NCBI RefSeq assembly: GCF_041146395.1 | Contig: NC_090989.1 | Location: 125,053,501 to 125,117,500, forward strand | Origin: Eulemur rufifrons | Taxonomy: Eukaryota; Chordata; Mammalia; Primates; Lemuridae | Reading direction: 5' to 3' | Length of the DNA stretch: 64,000 bases | Shown: one piece after another, positions 14,257 through 56,511 of the stretch | How the letters are laid out: every line of letters starts with the position of its first letter | Numbering within the stretch: the stretch's first letter is position 1 | Notes under the pieces: generated by a model | What the model saw: only the letters and a program-made list of their open reading frames with translations | Database searches by the model: none | Told to the model about the DNA's origin: nothing | Translations under genes and position numbers: made by a program

Positions 14257-15708
14257 AAATAGGAGGGACCTATGTCCCTTCCTCTTTTCCTCCTTCTGTC
14301 CTGAAATGCTTATGTGATGGCTGGAGCTTCTGGAGCCATCTTGGACCAAGAAGTGACTTTGAGGATGGGACTCACATACTAGGATAGAGCAGCAAACAGG
14401 TCTAGGATGACCATAGAGTCACAGCATCCATCCCAGACTGCCTAATTTAGGTCTTCTGTTAGGTGAGAGAAGGAATCCTTGTGCACTTAGACCACTGTTT
14501 GACTGCTCCGTTGCTTATAACCAAATGCAATTCTGAATCGATAGGAGATGAGGCTATTACTCTGTTTACAGGGCAATGTAGATTTCAGAATTTCAGGCTG
14601 CAGACCTTCACCTCTATACTCTCCTATGGCCTTGGGTGTTGGTATGGAGCCAGGCAGAGGAAAAACCTACACAAACTAATACAGTGCCTTACACTTCCAG
14701 CAACTGCTCTCAAAGGAGCCCATTACAGATGGCTTCTACCACCTTGGTTGAGTGCCCAGGTCAGCGTGAAAACAGACCTCCCAGTCTTCTTTCTCTGTAT
14801 AAAGAGAACCTTCACTAAGCTGGCCTTACCCTGACATCAAGAGACTTAAATTCAAAGAGCAAGAAAACCTTAGAAGATTTCGATATACCACCACTTTCAG
14901 AAATAAAAAAGGTCAAGCACTTTCTCTGGAGTATGGTGCTTTGCCAAAGGGCTGGGGAAATACACTTGTGGCTGATGACAAATCAATGAGCAAAGGGCAT
15001 CTTTTTCTTCCACTTAAACCACTTCTTCAAAGTAAAACATACAAAGTGAGGCCTCCTCACCAGAGCTCACCGCTGCCTTCGCTGAAGCAAAGGGGCGCTG
15101 TTTCCTCTATGAGAACATGAGCGCGCCAGTGTCTAGGACGGTTTTAAATGGAAAAATTAATGAACTAGTAAATGATCAAGCTAACTAGTAAAGGCACTCA
15201 CAGAGAAGGGGAGAAAGCTGGGAGGAGGCAGAAACCAGGAAATGGCTGGAGAAGGCAAGGGAAGGAACAGCTAAGGAACCCGCATTCCAGAAGATTCTTC
15301 AGAAGAGACCTAGTTGATGTGGCCTCTCATGAAGCCCTTCAGAATTCTGTCTGGCACTGAGCAGCTCTCAGCAGCCAAGCTAGTGAGGTTTGGGGGTGGA
15401 GGGGCAGAAAAAGTCTTAAACACAGCTCCCAACCTTAGAAACCTTGTTTCTTCCTAGAAACACCAGCTGGGGCATAGCAGGAACAGCAGTGTGAGCATAC
15501 CGAGTGCTTTTTAGTGTACAAAACACTCCTGCACGCGCCTTCACTTGTGCCTGCTCAAGGCTGCAGACTAAGGGAAGACAAAACGGGGGCCCAGAATCCC
15601 TCCACAGCTCCACGTGCCATGGATTCAGGGGCTGGGACAGCGTGGCTGACCCCAAAACTACTTTCTCCATCTGGCTGATGCCTCAATACCACAACTTCCC
15701 TCTTTTGT

Positions 15709-16172
15709 AGGGCTGCCAGATTTAGCAAGTAAAAATACAGGCCTCCTAGTTAAATCTGAACTTTTTTTTTTTAAGAGATAGGGTCTTGCTCTGTCACCCA
15801 GGCTGGAGTGTAGTGGTGTGATCACAGCTCACTGCAGCCTCAAACTCCTGGGCTCAAGCGATCCTCTTGCCTCAGTCTCCTGAGGATCTACAGGCGTGCA
15901 CCACCATGCATGGCTGATTTTTTTTTTTTTTTTTTTTTTTTGGAAACACGGTCTCACTATGTTGCCTAGGCTGGTCACGAATTCCTGGCCTCAAGCAATC
16001 CTCCTGCCTCGGGCTCCCAAAGTAATGAGATTACAAGTGTGAGCCACCATACTCAGCCTAAACAAATAATTTATTTTTTAGCTTATATCCCAAATATGAC
16101 ATGGGACAAATTTATACTTAATTACTGAAATTCAAATTTAACTGAGTGTCCTGTATTCTATCTGCCAACCTT
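15709..16172. mobile_element. Palindromic DNA-transposon (MITE) interrupted by an Alu
   Basis: The left arm (aggctgccagatttagcaag through agttaaatctgaa, 15709-15760) is an inverted copy of the right arm (aaattcaaatttaactgag through tatctgccaacctt, about 16127-16172). Outside the Alu the centre contains tccc-aaatatgacatggga. It is a long-hairpin, non-autonomous element with no coding capacity. Confidence 0.75.
15762..16058 (-). mobile_element. AluJ-like element inside the palindromic MITE
   Basis: The element begins with a T-run and reads agagatagggtcttgctctgtcacccaggctggagtg. It has a long internal T-run (about 15921-15941) and ends with gagccaccatactcagcc. It is diverged and lacks the lemur right-arm marker, so it is an older Alu. 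Confidence 0.88.
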
Positions 16173-18019
16173 ACTTTTGGCATTTAAGCACATTCCACTG
16201 CATAGAAATGAAAACTGCCTCTGGCCTGGACTTTTATGCATTTCTCTCTCAGTGTAACGGGCACAGTTCCATCTCACACATGCAAGATGCTCCCGCAGTG
16301 TGATGAACCCCAAGCTGGCAATCAGCAGTCCCACCAGGTTGGAAGCAGAGTAACCCAAGCTATGGAAATGTTCTTAAGTCAGAACTACATGAAAGCCCAG
16401 GAAGACCATAAATCTAAGTCATATCAGTCATTTACTCCTCACTACAAATAAATTCAGCAGATTCTTACGGGTAGATTTTCATAGAAGGGAAGGGGAAAGG
16501 TATGAGGTCACAACTGGGAGGGGTAGGGAAGGAGACATGGAAAAGGCAGGAAAGCAGGGGTATCCCCATGGGAACAGAAGGTACGCCCAAAGTGTTAAGG
16601 AGGAACGTTGCCATTTGGCCAGGGCCCAAGCCTTGTTGCCTGGCAACATAAGAAGGGCTACCGGTGTTGACAAAACTGGTAGCAGAAATACATCCTATAG
16701 TCTGATTTTCTTCAACTGAAAAATTAGTCACCCTGCCACTCTTTCCAGGAATGCTTGTGGTTTACAGAGGGGGACAGAGGGGGGCTATCTGTGTCAACAC
16801 AATAATTTTATTGAAAACAGAGCGCAATTGAAAAGAAAAAGAAACACTAGAGGAGCATGACAGTTTCAGACACAGTATGAAAGTCCACACCCTGCTTTCC
16901 CTCCAACCGCTATCCTGTGGTGGCAAACCACATCTGTTAGCTTCAGAAAGCACATCGCCCACCCAGCAGCACTGACCGGGAGTCAGCCACGCCTCTGTGA
17001 GAAGCAGAGGGAACAGGGAAAAGGGAATGGTCCCTGACTAACCTCCCAACTGACAAGGTGACAGAGGGCAGCTCCTCCAACCTAACGCTGCCTGGCTGAG
17101 GCCGCTTGCAACCAGTGCCCATGCCAGCTTCCTGCCATCTGCCAGGCAGGAAAGGGTTGAATGCAATGGCCCATTGCACCACCGGAAGACAAAAACCTCA
17201 AGATCAGCAACTCTCTCCCTGCTCCAGCCCCAGCCCGGGGCTCCTCAGGCAGAGCCAGCCATGTAGGAGGTGTGGCCCTTCTGACTGAAGCCCAAATTCC
17301 TACTCTGGGTCAGGAGCCTCTGACCTGGGTCAGAAGCTGCCACTCTTCTTCCCCTGGACGCCATCCTAATTCAAGACTCTAGGCTTCCAAAACGCAGCTG
17401 CTGCTGCCCCGGAGTCCCCGGCCAAGATTACAAGGCAGGACGCAGTCTTCCCGGTGAGGGAGAGTTAAGAGCCCATGCTCTGCTCCTGCTGTAAATCACA
17501 GGGAACTCTGCTAGGGGGCAGGTGCCCCATCACCCCACCGCCTGCCCTTGCCTTGGGCAGCAGGGATGACGCAGTTTCCAGGAACTGGCCCGTGGCCACC
17601 CAGAGTGAATGTGACCAGGGCCACAGGGACGGACGTCACTGAGCCAGACCTTCTCACCCGAAGTCCCATGGTGAGAACTGCCACCTGGCAGGCGAGTGGC
17701 TCTGCGGAAATGGAAGTGACCGGGAAGAAGGGAAGCATGACTAAGGCACGCTCAAGGCCCGGAGAGCTGGGACAGAGTGCCGTGAGGGGAATAGGTTTCC
17801 AAGGGCCCAGGTTACTTGGAACAAAAGACAGACTCTCAGTTACCCCAGCCCAGAAAAGGCAGGGACACGCAGGGAAATAACTGCACAGATGAGCTCAAAA
17901 TCCGCCTTTAGTCCTACAAGTGGATCATTTCTCTGACATATTCTCCTCAGACATGCCAGGGTGTCACTCAGGCTTGCAAACCGTCACTAAATGCCTACCA
18001 TGTGCCAAGCACTAGGCAG

Positions 18020-18365
18020 CAGTCAGAACCAGGTAGACCCGGGTTTAAATCTTCACTCCTCTCACAAGGTCTATGGCCTGGGCACGTTATTTTACTCCCC
18101 AATGCCCCCGTTATTATCCCCTCACTTCCCCCCCATATGATGAATAGTACCACCTTGTAACTATGCTCTAAGGCTTAAATGAGATTATGTACATAAAAGA
18201 CCTATGACCACAGATCCAGGCACCTAATAGATTCCCAATAAATCAGGGATGTGGGTAGCCCCTTGGAAAAATCAACTTCTCTAAGCCTAAGTTTCTTCTT
18301 CTGCAAATTTTAAAATAGAAAAGTAACTGCCTCGTGTATGTAAAACACTTAGAAAAGTGCCTGGT
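18020..18365 (+). mobile_element. Two adjacent MIR fragments
   Basis: The first (18020-18245) contains aaccaggtagacccgggtttaaatcttcactcc and ends near gcacctaatagattcccaataaat. The second (18265-18365) contains tctctaagcctaagtttcttcttctgcaaa and acttagaaaagtgcctgg. Both are in sense orientation. Confidence 0.65.
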
Positions 18366-18939
18366 AAAATTACGCTCTTCTTCCTCCTCCCCTCCGTCTT
18401 TAACCTTGGCCTCTCAGTTCTCTCCACACACTCTCTTCCAGTAAGCTCCGTACGGCCGACTCCCAGCCTCCCCTGCATCCTAGCCCATGGCATTCCCACC
18501 CAGGCACCCAATCCACTCAACTTTAACATTATGAAGCATGAATCTGCCAGCTTCTCCCAAAGCCAGATACCCGCTCTCTCGACTTCCTATTGGCTATTCA
18601 GTTCAAAACCCTGGCGTTCCCTATGACACAATCTTGACAGCTAATTAACCACTAAATCTGTTACAGTCTCCCTTCATATTCTCTCAGAATAGGCCACAAC
18701 ACCAGAAAGGTTTATGCAAAGGCCCAGGCTCCAAGACTAGTTTTCTCGTCTATAATTTGGGGACAAAAGGGGAAGACACACTATATTCCCCACACAAAGC
18801 AGCATGCATGGTACTTAATGCATCATGAGAGCTCAAAAATGGTGCTGCTGTTAAAGCAAGGGCATCAACTTCTCAAACCCAACATAAGTCCCCTACCTAT
18901 TCCAGAGCCCACCATGGCTGCTTTGCAGCTTTCTCAACC

Positions 18940-19180
18940 ATGTCTGGAGACCAGGCTGAGGCTGTAAGGCACTCTTTCACCTGGCCACACTATTCCTCTC
19001 CCCTACCTGGCCCTTCAGGTCCCCTACGCCTGCCTTCCCAAGGCCCTGACATCCTTACCAGTGTTCACACCCACGCTCACCTCTCCTCAGGTCTCTGCTC
19101 TTCCATCCTTTCTGCCCAGCCTCCTTCTTGTGCTTCAAGACTCAAATGTGCCTTCCCCCCAGGGCTTTCCTGATGGGCAG

Positions 19181-19185
<5 letters not shown>
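18940..19185 (+). mobile_element. L2 LINE fragment
   Basis: The segment contains ctggccacactattcctctc, ctcaggtctctgctc, caagactcaaatgtgccttc and agggctttcctgatggg. This matches the L2 3' region in sense order. It is followed directly by a CA microsatellite. Confidence 0.55.
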
Positions 19186-19186
<1 letters not shown>

Positions 19187-19212
<26 letters not shown>

Positions 19213-19213
19213 G
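19187..19213. repeat. (CA)n microsatellite
   Basis: An uninterrupted CA dinucleotide run of about 13 units, likely to vary in length between individuals. Confidence 0.95.
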
Positions 19214-19313
19214 GGAACTCACTCCCCTGGCTTCTTCCCCACGCCATCAACACCAGCGCCACGTTCTAAACTCTAACAAATGAGCCCCCCACCTGGCTCT
19301 TTACTTGGCAAAC

Positions 19314-20584
19314 ACAATCGGTCCTGGTTATTCAGATTCTATATCTGCAAAAATTTGCCTACTTGCTAAACTTTATATGTAACCCCAAAATCAATACTTG
19401 TGGTGCTTTCAGCGTCATTAATATGCACAGAGCAGCGACAAAACTTAAGTTGCCTAACTCATGTGTTCCCAGCTGAGGTTGAACAAGGCACTACTCTGCC
19501 TTGTTTCATTTCTCATACTGTAAACAAGTGTCCTTTCCACGGTCTATTTAGTGCCGTGTTTTTCACATTTTTGTGCTTTTTCTTGATGATTTTGCTGCTT
19601 AAACTGGCCTCCAAGTATAGTGATGAAGTGCTTTCTAGTGCTCCTAAGCACAAGAAGGCTGTGTTAGATGAGCTTCAGGCAGGAGTTATAGTGCTATTGG
19701 CCATGAGTTCAGTGTTAATGAGTCAACAAAAGAATATATCCAGAAAAAGGAAAAGGAAATTTGCCAATCTGAACATGCATTCACTCCAGTAAATGCCAAA
19801 GTAACATCTGCAATGCATGATGAAGCTATGGAAAAGACAGAAAAGCAGCTGAAATCGTGGACTCCGTCTGGCACCAACACCTGAAAGATCATGACAGATT
19901 AAAAAAGCAGAGCGAGGCTGGGCTCGGTGGCTCACGCCTGTAATCCCAGCACTCTGAGAGGCCGAGGCGAGAGGATCGCTTGAGGTCAGGAGTTCAAGAC
20001 CAGTCTGAGCAAGAGTGAGACCCTGTCTCTACCAAAAATAGGAAAAATTAGCCTTTACCAAAAATAAAAAAAATTGGCCAGGTGTGGTGGTGCACACCTG
20101 CAGTCTCAGCTACTCAGGAGGCTGAGGCAGGAGGATCGCTTGAGCCCAGGAGTTTGAGGTTGTGGTGAGCTGTGATAATGCCACTGCACTCTACCCAGTG
20201 TGACAGAGTGAGACTCTGTCTCAAAAAAATAAATAAAAATAAAAAAACAGAGCGGACAGTGTGGCTGTGAGGCTGAGAGCCGGAAAGATTTGCCATCACA
20301 TTACCATGAGTCAGGAGAATGTTCAACCTTTCTCAGCTCATATTTTATTTTCAAGAAATACCACATAAATTACTTGTAAGAAATATATATTAAATAAAAG
20401 GCCTTTAAACAGAAACACACATAAAACAAGGTTTTATATTGATCAGTTGACAAAAATACTGTGACCAGAGGCTCTCAGGAACTTAACCCTCTATTTCCTT
20501 TAGGAGCAATGCCTTGGTACTTGCCAATTCACTGTTTGCAGCACCTTTATAGGATAGAACTACTGCAGATAATAATTAACCGTA
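19314..20584 (+). mobile_element. Tigger (pogo-type) DNA transposon copy 1, decayed, split by Alu
   Basis: The 5' part reads tcggtcctggttattcagattc, then agagcagcgacaaaactt and cccagctgaggttgaacaagg. A decayed transposase start follows (about 19590-19790; ...DEVLSSAPKHKKAVLDEL...). The 3' part is ggagcaatgccttggtacttgcc through ctttataggatagaactactg. The Alu at 19916-20240 splits it. The transposase frame is broken and truncated. The Tc1/mariner-pogo assignment rests on comparison with copy 2 (50330-50898) and on memory of Tigger sequence. Confidence 0.85.
19916..20240 (+). mobile_element. Alu inside Tigger copy 1
   Basis: A dimeric Alu running from ggctgggctcggtggctcacgcc to an AAAT-rich tail. 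It contains a small internal duplication of the accaaaaata linker and has gctgtgataatgccactgc, so it is an older type than the lemur-specific copies. It is flanked by A-run plus cagagcg on both sides. Confidence 0.92.
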
Positions 20585-21639
20585 TTTGCCTCTGCCATAG
20601 CACAGCACCACCCTGCTTCTGTTACACACAAGGCAGCTGGAGGACACAGACCACACTTTATGCTCCACCATGGCCAGTGCAGACAAAGCGGAGACGCTCA
20701 GGAAACACTCAGAGAGATGCTTCTGTTTGCCAATCCCCTCGCCCACTGCAATCCTCCCACAGTCTCACTCTGTATCTCAAACGGAGAAAACACACACATA
20801 CGTCAATCCAGATCAGTAACAAAGATTCTTCTTTTGTCCAAAACATCCCATCCCACAGACTTTTACAAGAATGCCAAAAGGGGAATGTCAGCCACATGGA
20901 CAGAACTTTGTTCCGTCCTGGATATATCACAAGTGGCTGGAACAGCCCTGAAACACAATGGGTACCTTGTCAATAGTTATTGAATGAAAGAAAATAAGAA
21001 AAAAAATCCCTGGGCAAGTACAGAAAGTAATAACCCACATTTGACATATCCTTGACTTCATATAACACCACTGCAGAACCAGTGTCTCATTCTCCACCTA
21101 GAGTCTTCTGCAAACGAAATCAACACCTAGAATTTCCCAACAAAGGAAAACTACAGTCTCTGCTCCTCAGGATTAACAAGAACTCAGAGATTATCTGAGG
21201 CACTTGACCTGTTTCATTTCATTAGAAACACAATTCCCCGTCCATTCAAGGCCCAGGCCACATTACCCCTTGGGCTTAGAGTGGCTTTGATCGGTCAAAT
21301 CAGCCACTCCCTCTTCATCATTTGTGATCCTCTGGCACATTTTGTCCTCACAAACAACTCAGTGATACTCAACCTACCTGGGGTCACTCTTCTACCTGCA
21401 CGATCTCTACATTTTACATACCCCCCTCCCAGCCACCAGAGCTGTGTTTCCTCTTCTGCCCATAGGTATTTTTTGTGCTGGTGGTGGTGTTTTGTTGTTT
21501 TGGTTTTTTTTTTAAAGGTAGCAGATTGATCACAGGTATATAATATTTGATAGAAAAATACATCTGGAATAACATTTCTTTGATCCAAATCCTTTATGTA
21601 CTAACTCAATCACTATGGTAAATTATAAAAGTGGCTATA
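20585..21639. other. Intron 3 sequence, nothing recognised
   Basis: Unique-looking DNA between Tigger copy 1 and the MLT1-like LTR. The plus-strand ORFs here start inside the Tigger end and have no homology I recognise. Confidence 0.45.
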
Positions 21640-22053
21640 ATACTTAGCAGGTGGAGTTTATTTTTTCCCACCTCTTGAATTTGGTCTGGCCATGTGACTT
21701 ATGCAAGCCAACAAAATGTTAATGAACATGAAACGAGCAGAGGCTTGAAATGGGCTTGCCCTTTTTGTTACTGGAATCCCAGCACCCTGTGAAAAAGACC
21801 AGGCTAGCCTGCTGAGAGGCACATGTGGCCCAGTCACCTCTGCCACCCCAGCTGACAACCAATCAACTGCTTGACAGATAAGGCCATCCAAGATCAGCCA
21901 ACCGCCATCCGACCCACCAACCGATTGTATCTGCATGAGATCAGCTAAGCCTGAGACCAGAAAAACTGCCCAGCAAAATCATGAGCTAAATAAATATTTT
22001 AAGCCACTAAGTTTTGGGATGGTTTGTTTTGTAGCAAAAGCTAACTGATATAC
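21640..22053 (+). mobile_element. MLT1-like MaLR LTR
   Basis: The segment contains cctcttgaatttggtctggccatgtgacttatgc. It ends in the MLT1 hallmark gagctaaataaatattttaagccactaagttttgggatggtttgttttgtagcaaaagctaactgatat, with AATAAA present. Confidence 0.8.
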
Positions 22054-22054
22054 A

Positions 22055-22200
22055 AATCCATTTTATAGATTTAAAAAAACCAAGGCACAGAGATTAACCT
22101 GCTAACAGTCCCTACTAACAGTTACTAAGTGCTGAGCTGGGATTTGAAGCTGGGCAGTCTGGCTCCAAAGGTCAAGCTTTGCCAGCTGTCCTATAGCTAA
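22055..22200 (-). mobile_element. MIR SINE fragment
   Basis: The segment contains accaaggcacagagattaacctgc, ctgagctgggatttgaagctgggcagtctggctcc and the MIR 5' end. It shares its end with another MIR at 47388-47530 (tgccagctg.cc.atagctaagtcactc). Confidence 0.65.
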
Positions 22201-22399
22201 GTCACTCTACAAAGTTCAAATGTTTCCCTCCTCACCTACTTTTCTAAAGGTTAAGTGTAGGACGTGGCCTTACATGGCCCCATAAACACAAAACAGGCAA
22301 CTTTCAGCACTGAATAACCCCCACTGTTTTGCATTTATGCTGCTCTTCAGGTTTGCACGGGCCTTTGCTCTCTTCTGACACATTCCTACCATTTAAAAA

Positions 22400-22890
22400 T
22401 AACAAGCATTGCCCAACGTGCACAGATGGATAAACAAAATACGGGGTGTGTGTATATGCACAATATATATATACAATGAAAAGAAATTCTGACACATGCT
22501 ATAACACATATGAATGTTGAGGACATCATGCTAAGTGAGATAAGCCAGTCGCAAAAGTTCAAATACCATGTGATTCCCTAATATTTACGAGGTATCTTAA
22601 AGTAGTCAAATTCATGAGACTAAAAAGTAGAATGGTGGCTGCCAGGGGCAGGGAACAGGAGGATGGGCAGTTATTGTTTAATAGGTACAGAGCTCCACTT
22701 TGGGAAGATGAAAACGTCCTGAAGATGGATGGCAGCGAGGGCTGAGCAACAGTGTGAATGTGCACTCACACTGTGAACAGGAATGGCTTAATGCCATTAA
22801 ACTGGATACTTAAAAATGGTTAAAATGGTAAATTTTGTGTTACGTGTATTTTAACACAAATTTTTCTAAAACAAAAAAATAATAACAAGG
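22400..22890 (+). mobile_element. L1M 3' region
   Basis: The segment contains acagatggataaacaaaatacg, gctaagtgagataagccagtcgcaaaa, gaatggtggctgccaggggcagggaa and then ttgtgttacgtgtattttaac with an A-rich end. This is the order at the 3' end of old L1 elements. There is no intact ORF. Confidence 0.8.
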
Positions 22891-23459
22891 GTTGTTACCG
22901 GCAGTGATAAAAATCACAGGTCCAAGACCACTGTTAGACCAGTTAGACCCAGGGAGCAAAGTAAGCAAAAAACTCTCTGCTGTTCAGCCTTACTGAGCCA
23001 CACGGGCTCCGCCCCTTGTCAGACTGTTCCTCCACCACACGCAGAAGGCCAGATGGGCTGGCAGATATGTCAAAGCAGCCTTGAAAACAAGCTCGGGCTC
23101 AAGGACAAAAACTCTCAAACAAATCAAAGCCAGTTCCCTGCCCCCAACCCAGCCCAGTGAAGGAAAAAAAATCACATTCTACTTCCTCTTGCCAGAATTT
23201 AGACTTGATTTTCAAGATCACAGGATCGGATCTGACTCATGGGTAGGAAAATGAGTTCTCATCAGGAACAATAGAGGCAACGCAATTTTTTGACGGACAG
23301 ATACTATTTCTATCAGCCTGACAATTACAAATCTTTGTAAGCTCTTCACAGAAAACCATGATTTAGGAGAAGTCTTTCTCTCTGTGAGTGCTCTCAGTTG
23401 AGATGCTGAATGGATGGACATGAGCATTCCAGACATATGAAACCACCACTGTTATTGTT

Positions 23460-23760
23460 CCAAATAGCATAAGTATTTTTATTTCAAAATATTCACCAAG
23501 TTAAAGGAAGTACAGTACAAAGAACTTTTTGTCCTCAACCATTTGAGAGTGAGGACCTGATGCTTCATCACCCCAAGTACTTTTGGGGTATTTCCTACAA
23601 ATGGGATCTTCTACATAATCACAATGCAACCATCAAAATCAGAAAATTCACACTGACACATGACTACACATCTAATACTTATGATCTCCTCTCTAAAAAA
23701 AAGAGAGTAGGGATACATCAAGTAGTAAGAGATGGTATTAGAACTTATTTTTTGTCTATT
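23460..23760. repeat. Ancient interspersed repeat, copy 1
   Basis: The segment shares an ordered series with 39780-40330: tatttcct-caa, tacataa-cacaatgcaa, then atcaaaatcagaaaattcacactgacaca. It is an old LINE-like mammalian repeat. The family is not assigned. Confidence 0.5.
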
Positions 23761-23791
23761 TTCTATATTTTCTACAGTAAATCCTAATCTT

Positions 23792-24086
<295 letters not shown>

Positions 24087-24129
24087 TAATCTTTACGGAA
24101 GCTCAAGCTCATGCAGGGATTTCACGGTC

Positions 24130-24275
24130 AAACGCGTGATCTCATTTATGTCCTAAGACCAACCCCACGAGTAGCCTGAGCTGTTCCCTTGACCATCAGT
24201 GTTTCACAGATGAGGACATGGGGGCTCTGAGGACGCAGTGCCTCATGACACACCCTTGAAGGAACTGAGCTGAAG
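24130..24275 (-). mobile_element. MIR SINE fragment
   Basis: The segment contains tgatctcatttatgtcctaag, tttcacagatgaggacatgggggctctgagg and tgacacacccttgaagg, in reverse MIR order. It is strongly diverged. Confidence 0.5.
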
Positions 24276-25159
24276 GAATCGCTCAGGCACCATCTTTGCT
24301 GTACATAGTCAGAGGGGTTGTAAGTATAAAAAGGAAACGGGGTGGGAATAAGAGCCGTGGAAGAAAACAGGAAGCCCCACTTGGCAGCAGCTGGAGGTGG
24401 ACACCACCCCCTTCACCATCAGGAAGGTCAGAGGATCACTGTACACAAACAAGCTCACCCATGTGGCCAGAGCCCAGGCAACCCACCACCCAGAAATGAA
24501 ATCTGACATCCGTGCCGGTCTCAGCTTGTGAGCATTCTTCCAGTTCCTTGGCTATGGATCCAGAAAATCTCTTGCGGTTGGGGGGTGGGGGTCGTGCTAA
24601 CCTTTTCTACCCTTCGTCCTTCCTTCGTAAGAAGGAAGGGGGTTGCAGAGGGTTTGCAGGCATAAAGCCGGGTGCGATGCTCTCAACATCCAGCTTGGGC
24701 TCTGCCCATCGGGAGTGAGTCAGCCACCCCAGGACCTGGGCATCACCTGAGTAGAGCTGAGGACTCAGTCGCTTGCCCAAGGGACTCGGTTACTGTCCTG
24801 ACGATTATCCTCACTGGCCAAGAGAAGGGAAAAGGAGGAGAGATGCCACCCTATGCTGCTTCCCAGCAGACCAGGAATCTCCCAGTCAGCTCCCTCCTAC
24901 CTCTTTTCCCAGCAAAGAGGATTCAGGGTCCAGAAAAGGGAGTGGTGTGAAATGTACTCCAGGATGAGTCACAGCCAGCTGGGGACACACCCGCCAAGTG
25001 AGAAGCTGGATTTGCCAGTCGTGTCCCTCCCCCTCTGCTTACCTAGCCACGACCAGGAAAGAAGTTGTGAGTCTTGTGGGCGATGGAAAGTAAAAGCTCG
25101 AGGTGTCAGAAGGCAGGGGAGGAACATGTGACCCATTCACTGGTGGCTCCCCAGCCTCG

Positions 25160-25565
25160 TCATTCACTAGTCTGTCCGTTTATTCATTTGCACTGTATGT
25201 GAACACCTACGTATGCTGGCACGGCAGGCACGGCAGTGAGCCAGACAGACAAAGCTCCCTGTCCTTGTGGAGCTTCACTTACTGTAAACAAGTAAACTAA
25301 CAAGTCAGATGGGGAGAAGTAGAACGGGAAAAAGCAAGTCAAGCACTGGGGCTGGTAGCAGCTGAGATGGTGGCCAGGAGGCACCCGTTTTAAATATATC
25401 AGCCTGGGAAGGCCTCACAGGTAGAGGGAAATTTGAGCAGAAACCTGAAGGAGATGAAGGAGTAGGCCATGAAGATACCAGACTTAGAACATCGCCAAAC
25501 AGGGAGAGGCCAAGTTCAAAGAGCTGAGGTGGGAGCATGTTTAGCATCAGCACGGCCAAAGGAGT
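25160..25565 (-). mobile_element. L2 LINE 3' end
   Basis: The segment contains tccgtttattcatttgcactg, gtgagccagacagacaaagctccctgtccttgtggagcttcacttac, gggaaggcctcacaggtag and gagcagaaacctgaaggagatgaagg. This is the classic reverse L2 3' region. Confidence 0.8.
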
Positions 25566-27509
25566 GACCTGAATCAGAGGGCCAGCTACAGGGGCCCTCG
25601 AACACAAAGCCTCCTTGAGCCATCTCTGCCCTAAAACCTGAGCTCAGGGCACCAGGCAGGGAAACTTCAGGTAGGGAAGCCACTGCCGTGATTCCAAGGG
25701 GATGCTTTAACTGATCATTCTTAAAATCATTCTTCAGCATGGGCACAAGGGCTGTTTTTAGTAGATAGTTGTGAGCTAAAAAGAATCAGAGAATGATAAA
25801 TTCAAGTGCTAAGGACTTTCAGAAAAAGATTTCATGTCTTCCTCAATATTTATCCAATGTTTAAATTATCAGAAATTCCTCCTCCAACCTAACCTGAGCC
25901 CTTCATACTTCAGTTTTAGGTCAAGAACACTAGTCCCCTTGGGCTACAGTGGGTAGGACACATCCCCAACTTGGGGGGCATCTTAAAGATTGGTGGAACA
26001 TGGACACTTTGGCAGAAAGATGCCGCAGGTTCTGGAACCCATGGGAATTGGAAAACACCTTTTAGAGAAGGATTTCTTCTCCCTGGAATACTAGAGGCCT
26101 GGGTGGGGTCCCGGGGAAGGTGGAAAGAGGGAGTGGCTGCTCAGGGCAGACCAAGCGTCATCACCTAATGGGAACTTTAATGTTGAACAGCCCGGTTCAC
26201 CAGGCCAGGAAAGGAAGAAGGGTTTCAGGCAGCCTCTGTATCTAGGAATAAAGGCAACAAGTCTAGCAGGGACCAACCAGGAACCTCAGCTCCGAGTTCA
26301 GAGTGCAAAAGCCAAATACAAAGATAGAATCTCAGTAGAACTGCCAAAGAAGCAAGCAGATCCTCTGAGAACTCTGAGAGGTGCATGGAGGCAGGGAAAA
26401 GAAGAGGAATAGTTAAGTCCTGGCCCCGCATCCTCTATGTGTCTGAACTTAATATGTTCCTAGATTTCTGGGCCTCAATTTTCAAAGGGCTCGTCCTACC
26501 ACTACCTTCCCCACAGGGCCCAACATGCCATGCAGAAACACAGCAAGTGCTCAAAGGCTTTTTGTGTGTTGTTGCTGCTCACTACACATCTTCCTGCAAG
26601 TAGAGACTTTTGGAGGCAGCATCTTCCATCACGTTATAAACACACAACAGGAATAGCACCCAGTCATTTGTTAGTGAACTACAATTTGGACCAACTGCTT
26701 AGATCTTCTTGGGAAATCTGAGCTCTCAGCTCGGCATAAGGTTGGCAATTCATGCTGAAGAGACACCCAACTGGGAAGCCCAAGCAGGCAGAGGAATGAG
26801 AAAAGCACCCGGCCCCAGGCCCAGCACACGGCAGGCACCCATCGTGCACAGGGCCTGGCTATCAGAGGCTGGAGGTGACACACACGGCAAATTGCATCAC
26901 ACTGCATCATATCAGTGGCGATGAAAAGACGACCAGCTCTGGCAGCAGAGCCAATTTCCACATAGCCCTAGCAATCACCAGACTACAGCTCCCCTTCGCC
27001 ACCCCCTTTCTGGTCTCGGTTTCTCAGCTGCTTATTTGGGCTCTCGGGACAAAGCATCAATGTTTCAAGAGAAGCAAAAGGCCAAATACTCCCAAAGCAG
27101 CGAGGAGAATGAGAGGGAGGGAGCGAGTCTTCCTGTTGCTGCCTGACAGGCCATGGTCAGGAGAGGAGGAGGAACACGCCTGATGTTCTCAACACACATG
27201 CACACGTCCCCCCGGTAAGTGGACCCAGCTGCCTGGGGAGCACATCCGACACCCACTCAGGTGGCGCCCACTTGCAGGGTCATCCAAACACCAGCACCCA
27301 CATCCTGCTAAGTGTGAGAGCTGGAATGAAGCTGATTGTGGGGTCAGGGGTGGCAGTAAGAGGCTGACTTCAGATGCAGCTACACACAAAGTCACAGCTG
27401 CACAGGACTCGAACTGCTAACCTCCTGCAGGAGATACAGACGTCAAAAGGCACCCCCAAAACTCGGGGTGGTGGGTGGAGGCAGGGGAGACGTCTACAGG
27501 CTACCTTAC
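25566..27509. other. Intron 3 sequence flanking exon 3, nothing recognised
   Basis: This is the first 1.9 kb of intron 3 in transcript order. No SINE or LINE is clear. It is a region where splicing signals for exon 3 could reside. Confidence 0.5.

Positions 27510-56511
<29,002 letters not shown>

Larger units (their letters stand above)
14257..17984. other. Intron 3 sequence around the palindromic MITE, otherwise unassigned
   Basis: 14257-15708 and 16173-17984 look unique. The second part is GC-richer (17100-17800) but has no CpG cluster, splice-supported exon or RNA motif that I can see. Confidence 0.45.

Noticed and set aside
19400..19792. 130-residue ORF with a hydrophobic stretch and a basic tail
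   Set aside because: It is the remnant of Tigger copy 1, including the decayed transposase start. It is not an active gene.
24612..24640. Inverted repeat ccttccttcg/aagaaggaagg as a terminator-like hairpin
   Set aside because: Simple purine/pyrimidine composition, eukaryotic context and no associated gene.
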